Source of the DNA: CAYJBH01 sp964369965
Lineage (GTDB): Bacteria > Bacillota > Clostridia > Oscillospirales > Ruminococcaceae
NCBI GenBank assembly: GCA_964369965.1
Contig: CAYJGF010000003.1
Span: 67,880-131,879, forward strand
DNA: 64,000 bases
Direction of reading: 5' to 3'
Shown: piece by piece, positions 16,139 to 24,277 of the stretch
Numbering within the stretch: the first letter of the stretch is position 1
How the letters are laid out: each line of letters starts with the position of its first letter
Notes under the pieces: generated by a model
Database searches by the model: none
What the model was told of the DNA's origin: nothing
What the model saw: only the letters and a program-made list of their open reading frames with translations
Position numbers and translations under genes: made by a program

Positions 16139-17159
16139 TACTGTTCTCGTCGGGCTGTCAGGTGGCGTCGACTCCTCCGCCTCGGTGCTGATTTTGAAAG
16201 AGCGTGGATATAAAGTCACCACCGCCTCGATAATCTTTTCCGACCGACATTTATCGGAGGCCCGGCGCGCGCGAACCCTCGCAGGGGAGCTTGGCACCGA
16301 GCACCACGTCCTCGACATGCGCGGCGAATTTGAAAGCAGGGTTCTTGCTGACTTTTGTGAGTCTTATCAAAACGGCAACACACCGAACCCCTGTATTATC
16401 TGCAATCCGAGTGTTAAGTTAAAAGCCTTAACATCACTTGCAAACGACCTAAACATCGAAAAAATAGCGACGGGACACTACGCAAAAATTGTCGAAACAC
16501 GTAAGGGCGTTATACTTTGCAGCGCCGACAACATAAAAAAAGATCAGAGCTATATGCTCTACCGTGTACCGCAAAAAATACTCTCTCGACTACTCTTGCC
16601 GCTGTCGGGTTACATAAAAAATGACGTGCGTGAGCTGGCATTTTCACAAAATTTATCCTCCGCAAATCGCCCCGACTCGCAGGAACTGTGTTTTTGCGAC
16701 AATTATACCGAGTTTTTAGCCACGCGCAATATTACCGCTAAAAAGGGTGATTTTATACTTCCAAACGGCAAAAGGCACCCTCACCTCGGCAGTTATCACT
16801 ATACCGTCGGTCAGCGAAAAGGTCTCGGCATCTCCTACGCCCATCCTCTTTATGTCAAGAGTATTGAGCCGAGTGGTGACATTATCCTCGCGGATAAAGT
16901 GGAGGTAATGCATAAAACCGTCGTCATAAAAGCTCCTTTTATAAATCCTATTTTTGAGGGTTTATCGGATAGGATAATGACCGCAAAAATTCGCAGTACC
17001 GCACCTTTAGCCCCCTGTCGTGTGGTGGGTAAAGGCGAGGATACAATCACGCTTGAATTTTCAACACCGGTTTTTGCGCCGGCAAAAGGTCAATCATTGG
17101 TGCTATACTCCGAGTACGACGGATACAACGCAGTAGTCGGTGGTGGAATAATAATATAA
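16125..17159 (+). CDS. mnmA: tRNA-specific 2-thiouridylase MnmA
   Basis: A 344-residue PP-loop enzyme that forms 2-thiouridine at tRNA position 34. The N-terminal loop is LVGLSGGVDSSAS. The catalytic cysteines are in NTPNPCIIC (about residue 85) and SQELCFCDN (about 190). A GQRKGLGI segment and the C-terminal beta barrel complete the family pattern. The frame is open further upstream, but the ATG at 16125 with AGGGTG gives the correct N-terminus and a normal 14-nt overlap with nifU. Sulfur likely comes from the adjacent NifS. Confidence 0.94.
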   Translation: MTTTDTVLVGLSGGVDSSASVLILKERGYKVTTASIIFSDRHLSEARRARTLAGELGTEHHVLDMRGEFESRVLADFCESYQNGNTPNPCIICNPSVKLKALTSLANDLNIEKIATGHYAKIVETRKGVILCSADNIKKDQSYMLYRVPQKILSRLLLPLSGYIKNDVRELAFSQNLSSANRPDSQELCFCDNYTEFLATRNITAKKGDFILPNGKRHPHLGSYHYTVGQRKGLGISYAHPLYVKSIEPSGDIILADKVEVMHKTVVIKAPFINPIFEGLSDRIMTAKIRSTAPLAPCRVVGKGEDTITLEFSTPVFAPAKGQSLVLYSEYDGYNAVVGGGIII

Positions 17160-17171
17160 TAAAGGGATAAA

Positions 17172-17801
17172 ATGATGAACACTATTTTAGAACAGCTCTC
17201 GAACATCGGTATCATACCGGTCATCGCAATCAACGATAAGGAGGATGCAGTCCCCCTTGCAAAGGCGTTGGAGCTCGGCGGTATTCCGGCGGCGGAGGTC
17301 ACCTTTCGCACCGACGCTGCCGAGGAGTCGATAAGACTTATAGCACAAAACTGCCCGAATGTCATAGTCGGTGCCGGCACCATACTCAACATCGAACAGT
17401 GTGAGCGCGCCATCGCCGCCGGTGCTAAATTTATCGTCAGCCCGGGTTATAGCGATGATGTGGTTAATTTTTGTATATCAAAGGGTATTCCGATTGTGCC
17501 GGGCTGTGTTAATCCATCGGAAATGACCAAGGCGGTCAATGCCGGACTGGACCTTGTTAAGTTCTTCCCTGCCGGCGTGTCGGGCGGTCTTGAATATATT
17601 AAAAATGTCGCGCCGGTCTTCCCTAAACTTAAATTTATGCCGACCGGCGGTGTCAATCCTGCCAACGTCAAGGAGTATCTTTCGTATGAAAAGATTGCCT
17701 GTTGCGGCGGCACATGGATGGTGAAGTCCGATTTGATTTCAGATAAAAAGTTCGATGAGATCACAAAACTTTGCAAAGAGGCGGTGGAGCTTACAAAATA
17801 G
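17172..17801 (+). CDS. KDPG/KHG aldolase (Eda-type)
   Basis: A 209-residue class I aldolase of the Eda family. The beta-barrel motifs are present: IIPVIAIND at the first strand, AAEVTFRT with the catalytic Glu, VGAGTI, KFIVSPGY and LVKFFPAG with the Schiff-base Lys, then FMPTGGVNP. It cleaves 2-keto-3-deoxy-6-phosphogluconate or 4-hydroxy-2-oxoglutarate. No Entner-Doudoroff or uronate gene lies next to it in the window, so the physiological substrate is open. It follows mnmA by 12 nt, so it may simply read through from that operon. Confidence 0.9.
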   Translation: MMNTILEQLSNIGIIPVIAINDKEDAVPLAKALELGGIPAAEVTFRTDAAEESIRLIAQNCPNVIVGAGTILNIEQCERAIAAGAKFIVSPGYSDDVVNFCISKGIPIVPGCVNPSEMTKAVNAGLDLVKFFPAGVSGGLEYIKNVAPVFPKLKFMPTGGVNPANVKEYLSYEKIACCGGTWMVKSDLISDKKFDEITKLCKEAVELTK

Positions 17802-17804
17802 CCT

Positions 17805-18899
17805 TTATTTGCCTTTTTCCGCTTTCGGTGGTCTTGTCGGTTTTTCCTTTTTCTCTTTTACAGCTTTTGGCTCTTTTTTCGGGCGCTCACTCTTGGGTGG
17901 GCGCTTTTTCTTGCCTTTTTTATCGTCGGTGTCTCCCTCACCCTGCTCACCCTCGGTGTCCGGTTTGCCCTTGTCGTGTGCCGAGACGGTCTTGGTTATG
18001 ACGGCGGTGTCGGTCTCCTTCAAAAGGGTATGTGCCGGCCAGAATGGATAGATAATCGGGGTGGTGCGGTGATATTTATCATAATCTTTGTTTTGCTTTA
18101 AAAATGCTCGACGGGTTTTTTCGTGGTCTGCCGCCTGTTTTTTCATTATTTGACCTATCATGAGGTAGCCTATAAGTGCAAAAAACCACTGACCGATGCC
18201 GATATAAAAGATAAGTCCGCTTAGGAAAACCCCTGTCCAAAATATCAGCTCATAGTATTGCACCGGACTTTGAGAGCGTTTAAACCTCCCGTCCGAAATA
18301 TAACCCCGACGCTTCTCCTCCTCCTTATCCTTGTCAACACGCTCCTTTACCTGACGGCTACAGGCGAGCAACGACAGGGTTGCATATATCATGAAAAAGC
18401 AACCTATCAATATTGTGATAAGATTCGGCATGGTTTCAAACTGCTCAAATGCCTGAAAAATATAAAATAGCGGCAGGACACTCAGCGTTATGCCGAGTGA
18501 ATCAAAAAAAATAATGACAATCTGTGCCACAATGGGCGGCGGTGCGGAGTCAACATTGTGCATCTTAGTCTCGGATTTAAAGTCGTACATCTTATATTCC
18601 AGACCACGCACCATCTGGCGCACGGCTATGAAAATAAAGTATATAACGGGCATCACAAAGACAAAAATATTCCCCACACCGATAAAACGAAGAATAAAAA
18701 ACAATGCCACAACACCACTGCTGAGAAGATAGGGCAAGAGTGAGCGACCTTTAAAGTCGATAACCCTCGTGAGAAAAGTCGCGAAAACAAGGATAAATAA
18801 CAACAAAAGCTCCGGCGCAAGGGCGGAGGATAGTGAGACAAATATCCCATTGATATCCCAGTTTAATGGATTTATGTAGTATAAAATTTCGTTGAACAT
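17805..18899 (-). CDS. Unrecognised polytopic membrane protein with Lys/Pro-rich tail
   Basis: A 364-residue protein with hydrophobic helices at about 28-45, 57-95, 125-185 and 215-245, then a cytoplasmic part. The final 60 residues are low complexity, mainly Lys, Pro, Glu and Asp (GKKKRPPKSERPKKEPK and similar), and look disordered. A charged loop (RQVKERVDKDKEEEKRR) divides the membrane parts. I do not recognise the family. It is the last gene of the long minus-strand run, 21 nt after the SDR gene, and converges on the aldolase with a 3-nt gap and no terminator visible between. Confidence 0.65.
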   Translation of the reverse strand: MFNEILYYINPLNWDINGIFVSLSSALAPELLLLFILVFATFLTRVIDFKGRSLLPYLLSSGVVALFFILRFIGVGNIFVFVMPVIYFIFIAVRQMVRGLEYKMYDFKSETKMHNVDSAPPPIVAQIVIIFFDSLGITLSVLPLFYIFQAFEQFETMPNLITILIGCFFMIYATLSLLACSRQVKERVDKDKEEEKRRGYISDGRFKRSQSPVQYYELIFWTGVFLSGLIFYIGIGQWFFALIGYLMIGQIMKKQAADHEKTRRAFLKQNKDYDKYHRTTPIIYPFWPAHTLLKETDTAVITKTVSAHDKGKPDTEGEQGEGDTDDKKGKKKRPPKSERPKKEPKAVKEKKEKPTRPPKAEKGK

Positions 18900-18920
18900 G
18901 CCACCGGTCCTTTCATGTGC

Positions 18921-19634
18921 TTAAAAGTTTGTTCCGCCATCCTGACGAATAATCTCCCCTGTTATGTATTCCGATACTCCGCTACAGAGAAAGTGGGCGA
19001 GGCTCGCCACCTCAAATGGGGTGCAAAGCCGTCGTTGCGGTGTGTATTTTAACAACTCCTTTTTGTCGTGCATCTCATTCATCGGGGTGTCGACAATGCC
19101 GGGGGCGATTGCATTGACCGTGACACCGCTCGGTGCAAGCTCGGATGAAAGGGCGCGAACAAGGCTGTCTATCGCCCCTTTGGAGGCGCTGTAGTGTGTC
19201 TCACACGCGCCCCCCTCCTGTGCAAACACGGAGGAGATTGCCACCATTCGACCGTATTTTTTTGACACTAAATGCGGCACACATTCCCGAAAAAGATAAA
19301 AAGTCCCGAAAAAATTGACATCAAAAACTCTGTGCAACTCCTCGTCGGTTATATCCTGAATTTGATGTTGTGCCGTCACCCCTGCCGATGAAATGACCGC
19401 GTTAAAACCGCCAAACTCATCAAGGCAGTGGGCGACAAACCTTTTTATATCGCCACTTTTTGCGCAGTCTATCTTGATAGCGCGTGCATTATCGTACTGC
19501 CGACAAAGCTCGTTTGCCGACGACTCACCGGTATGGTAGCTAAAACATACATTCCAACCTTTTTGCAAAAAAAGCTCTGCAATGGCTTTACCGATACCGG
19601 AGCTGCCGCCGCTCAACAATAGGGTCTTGTTCAA
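18921..19634 (-). CDS. Short-chain dehydrogenase/reductase (FabG-like)
   Basis: A 237-residue Rossmann enzyme. The cofactor loop is SGGSSGIGKAIA, the NAG equivalent reads SSAGV, and the catalytic triad includes Ser (AISSVF), Tyr and Lys (HYSASKG). A SYHTG stretch after strand 2 hints at NADP. The protein is closest in feel to 3-oxoacyl-ACP reductases, but a single stand-alone SDR cannot be given a substrate. Start is TTG, overlapping the tadA stop in TTGA, with AAGGG upstream. It continues the tadA operon. Confidence 0.85.
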   Translation of the reverse strand: MNKTLLLSGGSSGIGKAIAELFLQKGWNVCFSYHTGESSANELCRQYDNARAIKIDCAKSGDIKRFVAHCLDEFGGFNAVISSAGVTAQHQIQDITDEELHRVFDVNFFGTFYLFRECVPHLVSKKYGRMVAISSVFAQEGGACETHYSASKGAIDSLVRALSSELAPSGVTVNAIAPGIVDTPMNEMHDKKELLKYTPQRRLCTPFEVASLAHFLCSGVSEYITGEIIRQDGGTNF

Positions 19635-20107
19635 TCTTTTTTGCCCTTTCTCTTCCTTTGGCGTAAATTCCTAAAAAAGTCGCTCAATATATTGCCGCAT
19701 TGCTCCTGCATGACACCGCCCCACAGCTGTGGTCGATGGTTGAAAGGAAGAGCAAAAAGGTCTACGACCGAGCCGCAGGCACCTGCCTTGGGATCGTATG
19801 CCCCAAACACCACCGTTTTTATCCTTGCGTTGATTATTGCACCGGCGCACATGGGGCAGGGCTCCAACGTGACGTATAAATCGCAGTCCGACAGCCGCCA
19901 TCGACCCAGTTTTTTGCAGGCTTTTTTTATCGCGATAAGCTCCGCGTGCGCGACGGCGTCGTTTTTCCCCTCACGGCGGTTATAGCCCTTTGCGACTATT
20001 TTTTTATCGCAGACTATCACCGCGCCGACCGGCACCTCCCCCTTTTTCATAGCTTTTTTGGCGAGGCACAGCGCTTTTTCCATATAATAATTATCTGATT
20101 TTGGCAA
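19631..20107 (-). CDS. tadA: tRNA adenosine deaminase TadA
   Basis: A 158-residue zinc deaminase that converts A34 to inosine in tRNA-Arg(ACG). The catalytic motif HAE lies in AVAHAELIA (about residue 54), and the zinc cysteines are in LEPCPMCAGA (about 84-87). A basic C-terminus (RQRKRKGKKD) fits tRNA binding. The chosen start is TTG with a perfect GGAGG five nt upstream; an ATG eight codons later is the alternative. It overlaps the upstream CPBP gene by 61 nt and the SDR gene by 4 nt. Confidence 0.93.
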   Translation of the reverse strand: MPKSDNYYMEKALCLAKKAMKKGEVPVGAVIVCDKKIVAKGYNRREGKNDAVAHAELIAIKKACKKLGRWRLSDCDLYVTLEPCPMCAGAIINARIKTVVFGAYDPKAGACGSVVDLFALPFNHRPQLWGGVMQEQCGNILSDFFRNLRQRKRKGKKD

Positions 20108-20631
20108 TTTTTCCTCCCCGAAACTGCGGCGATGAGTGATAAGAGCACAAATGTTGCATGTAGCACAAGGCTAAACACAAACGCTGAATTCCCGTCTAAA
20201 TAATAGGATAAAAGGTAGAGTATAAAAGCAAAGCAGTTGTTAAAGAGGTGCAAAATTATCACAAATTTCAGGTTTTTGAACAGCCACATTGCAACAGACA
20301 GGGCGAGTGAGAGGATAAAGACCGACAACACCCCCTGCATATGAAGTGAGGCGAAGATAAGTGAGGTGATGATTATCGCGCGCACCGCGCCGAACCTCAT
20401 CAAAAACCGCTGGATTAGTCCGCGGAACAACACCTCTTCAAGCACAGCCGGTATAATGCAGACCGATACAAATAAAAACACGACCGAAAGGTTGGTGTTC
20501 ACCCCCACATCGGCACTCGGCTCGATGTCGAAGATAATGTTAACAGCGAGGTTTAAAAGGTTGGCAAGCGGTACAAGACCACAAAAAAGACCGGTGTAAT
20601 ACAGCAAAACATGTCGGTTTTCATCCCTCAT
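20047..20631 (-). CDS. CPBP-family intramembrane metalloprotease
   Basis: A 194-residue membrane protein with the CPBP (Abi) signatures: EEVLFRG (motif 1, catalytic Glu-Glu), FASLHMQG (motif 2 His) and HLFNN (motif 3). About five hydrophobic helices surround them. Members cleave prenylated proteins or process peptides; the role here is unknown. The ATG at 20631 is preferred over a GTG at 20652. Its 5' end overlaps the sugar transferase and its 3' end overlaps tadA, so it is embedded in the operon. Confidence 0.85.
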   Translation of the reverse strand: MRDENRHVLLYYTGLFCGLVPLANLLNLAVNIIFDIEPSADVGVNTNLSVVFLFVSVCIIPAVLEEVLFRGLIQRFLMRFGAVRAIIITSLIFASLHMQGVLSVFILSLALSVAMWLFKNLKFVIILHLFNNCFAFILYLLSYYLDGNSAFVFSLVLHATFVLLSLIAAVSGRKNCQNQIIIIWKKRCASPKKL

Positions 20632-21217
20632 CCTGCGTGCCCTCGGCGACACCTTTTGCGGTGAAAACTCCTACCACCGTCATAAATATTATCTTTATAT
20701 CGAGGCAAAAACCGATATGTCGTGCATAGTAGCCGTCAAGATTTGCCTTGATTGAGATTGGCAGTTCGTCCCGTCCGTTGACCTGCGCCCAGCCGGTCAG
20801 CCCCGGCACAAGGGGTGCGACATCATATTTATCGCGCTCTTCAATGAGGTCATACTGATTATAGAGTGCCGGTCGCGGCCCGACTATCGACATCCTACCG
20901 GATATAATATTAAAGAGTTGCGGCAGTTCGTCAAGGCTTGTCTTGCGCAAAATTTTGCCGACCTTGGTGATGCGTTTTGACGGATCGGACAATAGATGGG
21001 TGGGAACGTCACTCGGTGTGTCGGCGTACATGGTGCGAAATTTTGCGATGTTAAAGTGGGTTTTGTTGCGACCGACACGTTTTTGGAAAAAGAGTATCGG
21101 TCCTTTGGAGTCGATTTTTATTGCAACCGCTATAAACAGATATAACGGGAATAATACCGTTATCGCAAGTGTGCAGGCGATAAGGTCTATAAACCGTTTT
21201 AAAAAGGCTTGATACAC
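20621..21217 (-). CDS. Initiating sugar-phosphate transferase (WcaJ/EpsL-type, short form)
   Basis: A 198-residue polyprenyl-phosphate sugar-1-phosphate transferase. It has one N-terminal membrane helix (residues 9-33), then the catalytic pattern GPILFFQKRVGRN, FNIAKFRTM, LRKTSLDELPQLFN, SIVGPRPAL and PGLTGWAQVNGR. The polytopic N-terminus of WcaJ is missing, giving the short monotopic form. It transfers the first sugar phosphate to undecaprenyl phosphate, starting repeat-unit synthesis for the adjacent polysaccharide locus. Start is GTG with GGAG at 7 nt. It lies 10 nt downstream of the CapD-like dehydratase. Confidence 0.92.
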   Translation of the reverse strand: MYQAFLKRFIDLIACTLAITVLFPLYLFIAVAIKIDSKGPILFFQKRVGRNKTHFNIAKFRTMYADTPSDVPTHLLSDPSKRITKVGKILRKTSLDELPQLFNIISGRMSIVGPRPALYNQYDLIEERDKYDVAPLVPGLTGWAQVNGRDELPISIKANLDGYYARHIGFCLDIKIIFMTVVGVFTAKGVAEGTQDEG

Positions 21218-21227
21218 AGAAAATCTC

Positions 21228-23108
21228 CTATCCTGTCGCGTCCTCTAAGACGGTGCCGTCCGGATTGTAGGTCGGTACCATTATACACAGCTCTTCAATC
21301 ATCTCGTTGCGACGATGTTGTGAGGCAAAATTTTTAAGTCGCTCCAACCCCTGCATAAATCGCTCGGCATCGATATTTATCGGTGTGCCGATGAATATCT
21401 TTCGATTTGTGGTCTTTCGAATCCCCTCTTCGTCCTGCAAAAGCTCCTCGAACAACTTCTCCCCCGGTCGCAATCCGGTGAAAACGATGTCAATATCACG
21501 ATACGGGATAAATCCGGCGAGCTTGATAAGATTTTCCGCAAGGTCTAAAATCTTGACCGGTTGCCCCATGTCGAGGACGAAAATCTCGCCGCCCTCCCCC
21601 ATCGTCGAAGCTATGAGCACGAGGCGCACCGCCTCCGGTATGGTCATAAAATATCGAACAATGTCGGGGGTGGTGACCGTTATGGGGCCGCCACCGGCAA
21701 TCTGCTCCTTAAACAATGGCAGAACCGACCCGTTAGAGCCGAGCACGTTGCCAAAGCGCACCGCCACATACTTTGTCCTGCTATAGGTAGAAAAATACTG
21801 CACAATCATCTCACACATGCGCTTGCTCGCGCCCATGACGTTGGTCGGATTGACCGCCTTATCACTGGAGATGAGCACAAAGCGCTTGACACGGTGCTCG
21901 TCCGATATTTTAGCGACATTGTATGTCCCCATGACGTTGTTTTTTATTGCCTCCTCCGGCGCCGCCTCCATCAGTGGGACATGTTTGTGAGCCGCGGCAT
22001 GGAACACAATGGACGGCTTATATCGAGCAAATAACCTGTCAATCTTATCATAATCGCGCACCGAGGCGATCTGCACCTCTAAATTTAAAGCGGAATTATA
22101 TTTTCTTATCAACTCCTGCTGTATAGAGTAGGCATTATTCTCATAAATATCCACAATGACCAGCACCGACGGGTTGCAGGAGGCAATCTGGCGGCACAGC
22201 TCACTGCCGATAGTGCCACCACCGCCGGTCACCATGACCACACGGTCGCGGATAAGCTCATTGTCGGTGAGCAGCTCCACCTCATCACGACCGAGCAGAT
22301 CCTCCACCTTGACATCACGTATACGGGAGGTTATGGAGGATTCATCGTCCGATATGATTTGACTGAGATCCGGCACGGTACGCAGGTTGCAGTTGGTTTT
22401 GGTGCAGACCGACATTATACGGCGCTTTTCCTCCTCCTTAAGGTGGGGCAGGGCGAAAAGAATAGTCTCAATCTCACATCGCTCCACCAGCTCCGGTATC
22501 TCGTCGATGGTGCCGAGTATCTCGATGCCCATTATAGAGCGACCCACACGGGAATGGTGCTCGTCCACCGCGCAGATGATATTCATGTCTTTTTCGCTCT
22601 TTTTGTTCAGCTCATGGATAAGGGAGGAGGCAACATCCCCCGTGCCTATCAACAGCACACGACGCGCAACGTTGGTCGCCTGACGTTTAAACTTGGTGTT
22701 GCGATACATGCGGTAGGTCAGTCGCGCATAAAGTGTGAGCGCCGAGGCAAAGAGTGCCGCGGTGATATAGACCGAAATGGGTATGCGTCGCTCCTCATAC
22801 ATTAAGAGCGTGCCTACCAAAAATATTACCACCGCCATGACCGATGCTACACAAAATCGGAAAAACTCCACAATTTCCGCATATCGCCAAAGGCTGTCGT
22901 ACATACCCATAAAAAAGTAGATGGTGGCATAGCACGCGACAAAGAAAAAACAGCTGGACAAAAGCAAACTGAGGTAAGACATGAGTTCATAAGGACCTGC
23001 AATCAAGGTCCAGGTGATAAGATAGGAAAATGCCACCACGAAAATGTCAAACATTAAAAGTATCAGCTTGCGATTTTTTCGAAGCAGGCGAAATAGTTTC
23101 TTTTTCAT
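21228..23108 (-). CDS. CapD/PglF-like membrane nucleotide-sugar 4,6-dehydratase
   Basis: A 626-residue protein. Four N-terminal membrane helices (about 15-120) are followed by a first nucleotide-binding domain (about 145-270), then an extended-SDR domain with VTGGGGTIGSELCRQI near 293. The catalytic region reads SSDKAVNPTNVMGASKR, with Met in place of the usual Tyr, as in PglF/FlaA1/CapD dehydratases. Such enzymes convert UDP-GlcNAc to UDP-4-keto-6-deoxy sugar, the route to diNAcBac or QuiNAc. No dedicated aminotransferase or acetyltransferase for diNAcBac is present in the window. Ribosome site AAAGGTAGC. Confidence 0.92.
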   Translation of the reverse strand: MKKKLFRLLRKNRKLILLMFDIFVVAFSYLITWTLIAGPYELMSYLSLLLSSCFFFVACYATIYFFMGMYDSLWRYAEIVEFFRFCVASVMAVVIFLVGTLLMYEERRIPISVYITAALFASALTLYARLTYRMYRNTKFKRQATNVARRVLLIGTGDVASSLIHELNKKSEKDMNIICAVDEHHSRVGRSIMGIEILGTIDEIPELVERCEIETILFALPHLKEEEKRRIMSVCTKTNCNLRTVPDLSQIISDDESSITSRIRDVKVEDLLGRDEVELLTDNELIRDRVVMVTGGGGTIGSELCRQIASCNPSVLVIVDIYENNAYSIQQELIRKYNSALNLEVQIASVRDYDKIDRLFARYKPSIVFHAAAHKHVPLMEAAPEEAIKNNVMGTYNVAKISDEHRVKRFVLISSDKAVNPTNVMGASKRMCEMIVQYFSTYSRTKYVAVRFGNVLGSNGSVLPLFKEQIAGGGPITVTTPDIVRYFMTIPEAVRLVLIASTMGEGGEIFVLDMGQPVKILDLAENLIKLAGFIPYRDIDIVFTGLRPGEKLFEELLQDEEGIRKTTNRKIFIGTPINIDAERFMQGLERLKNFASQHRRNEMIEELCIMVPTYNPDGTVLEDATG

Positions 23109-23119
23109 GCTACCTTTCT

Positions 23120-24265
23120 TTATACAAGATCATCTAATACCGGATCGATAAAATTCTCGATGCCGTCCGCCGTCACGTGGATGCCGTCATAAAAATGACT
23201 GTTATCGCACCCCACTTTTTTTGGGTCGTAGGAGCCGTGCACCGGTATGTCGTACATTCTGCCGAGGGTGTGGATATATTCCTCCACCTGCAACATGCCG
23301 GGATAATCCTCACTTTTTAGCACCTCATTATCGTACATTATAGGATGGTAGGGTGTCAATAAAAAAATCACGTTGGTATCGTGGGAGAGGATATAATCGA
23401 GCAGTTCTCGGAACTTATCCTTGCCGTCCTGCTTTAGCTCCACAAAACCGTGCAAAAAGGAGGATTCCATACCGGCGAGGGTCAAAGCGTCGAGATCGAT
23501 AAAATCCTGCTCTCGATTTCGATATTCGTTTGTGTAGATTATGGTGCCGTCATATCGCTTGATCTCGGAGCTTTGGTTGTAGATATCCCCCGTCAAAACC
23601 TCCGGACCCTCACCGGTACTGCCACCTTTAAGATAGTATTCCACCGAGGACTGGAAAAAACTCGGGGAGAGCAGTGCCTCATATTCGTCGGTGTTGTCCG
23701 GCTCTACATAATCACTCTCCTGCCCGAGTGCGAGTGTGAGATACTCCTGATATAGCACGACATCACTGCGGCGGTCGATATAAAATTCATCCTGGTAAAA
23801 GACCCACGGGTCCAGCACCATTATCAAATTTTCCGGCACCTTGTCCTCTTTCACCATGGTGTAGAAAATGTTGCACAGGTCGATATAGGCGGCGGACACC
23901 ATGCCGTAGTTGTAAAAACGGGTGTCCTCAAAAAACTCCTCACCGAGCTGCAACCCCCTTGACGAGCCGAGGACAGCCACCTCGTACGGCAGGTCGGTGT
24001 TGGCGATGTGCAGATTGTTTATCTGGCGCTCGTCCAGCTGTTCATACTCCGACAATGAATGACCCTCATGCAAGGCAAGCGCCGCCTCCAACTCGAATTT
24101 TTCACCGTGGAAAAAGGCGGACGGGTCGACATAATAGCTCACCCAAATCATAAAAAGCAGGATAGGCAACAAAAGGAACGACTTCAGCACCATTACCGCC
24201 ATCAAAAGCAGTATTTTAAGAGCTGAAAGCACCCTTTTTAGTATTGGTTTAATCCTGTCTTTCAT
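23120..24265 (-). CDS. DltD/AlgJ-like SGNH-type partner of the MBOAT acyltransferase
   Basis: A 381-residue protein with an N-terminal membrane anchor (about 20-42) and a large extracytoplasmic domain. Block I is VLGSSRG near 100, and the C-terminal block V reads DGIHVT near 360, giving the Ser and Asp-His expected for an SGNH/GDSL-like hydrolase fold. Overall shape and position beside MBOAT suggest the second half of an acyl-transfer relay, as in DltB/DltD or AlgI/AlgJ. I cannot identify the acceptor; the polysaccharide made by this locus is the natural candidate. ATG 24265 has AAGGA six nt upstream. Confidence 0.75.
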   Translation of the reverse strand: MKDRIKPILKRVLSALKILLLMAVMVLKSFLLLPILLFMIWVSYYVDPSAFFHGEKFELEAALALHEGHSLSEYEQLDERQINNLHIANTDLPYEVAVLGSSRGLQLGEEFFEDTRFYNYGMVSAAYIDLCNIFYTMVKEDKVPENLIMVLDPWVFYQDEFYIDRRSDVVLYQEYLTLALGQESDYVEPDNTDEYEALLSPSFFQSSVEYYLKGGSTGEGPEVLTGDIYNQSSEIKRYDGTIIYTNEYRNREQDFIDLDALTLAGMESSFLHGFVELKQDGKDKFRELLDYILSHDTNVIFLLTPYHPIMYDNEVLKSEDYPGMLQVEEYIHTLGRMYDIPVHGSYDPKKVGCDNSHFYDGIHVTADGIENFIDPVLDDLV

Positions 24266-24277
24266 CAATCCTTGCCT

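Noticed and set aside
22359..22805. Open frame on the plus strand opposite the CapD-like gene
   Set aside because: An antisense shadow of a clear gene: no motif, no promoter.
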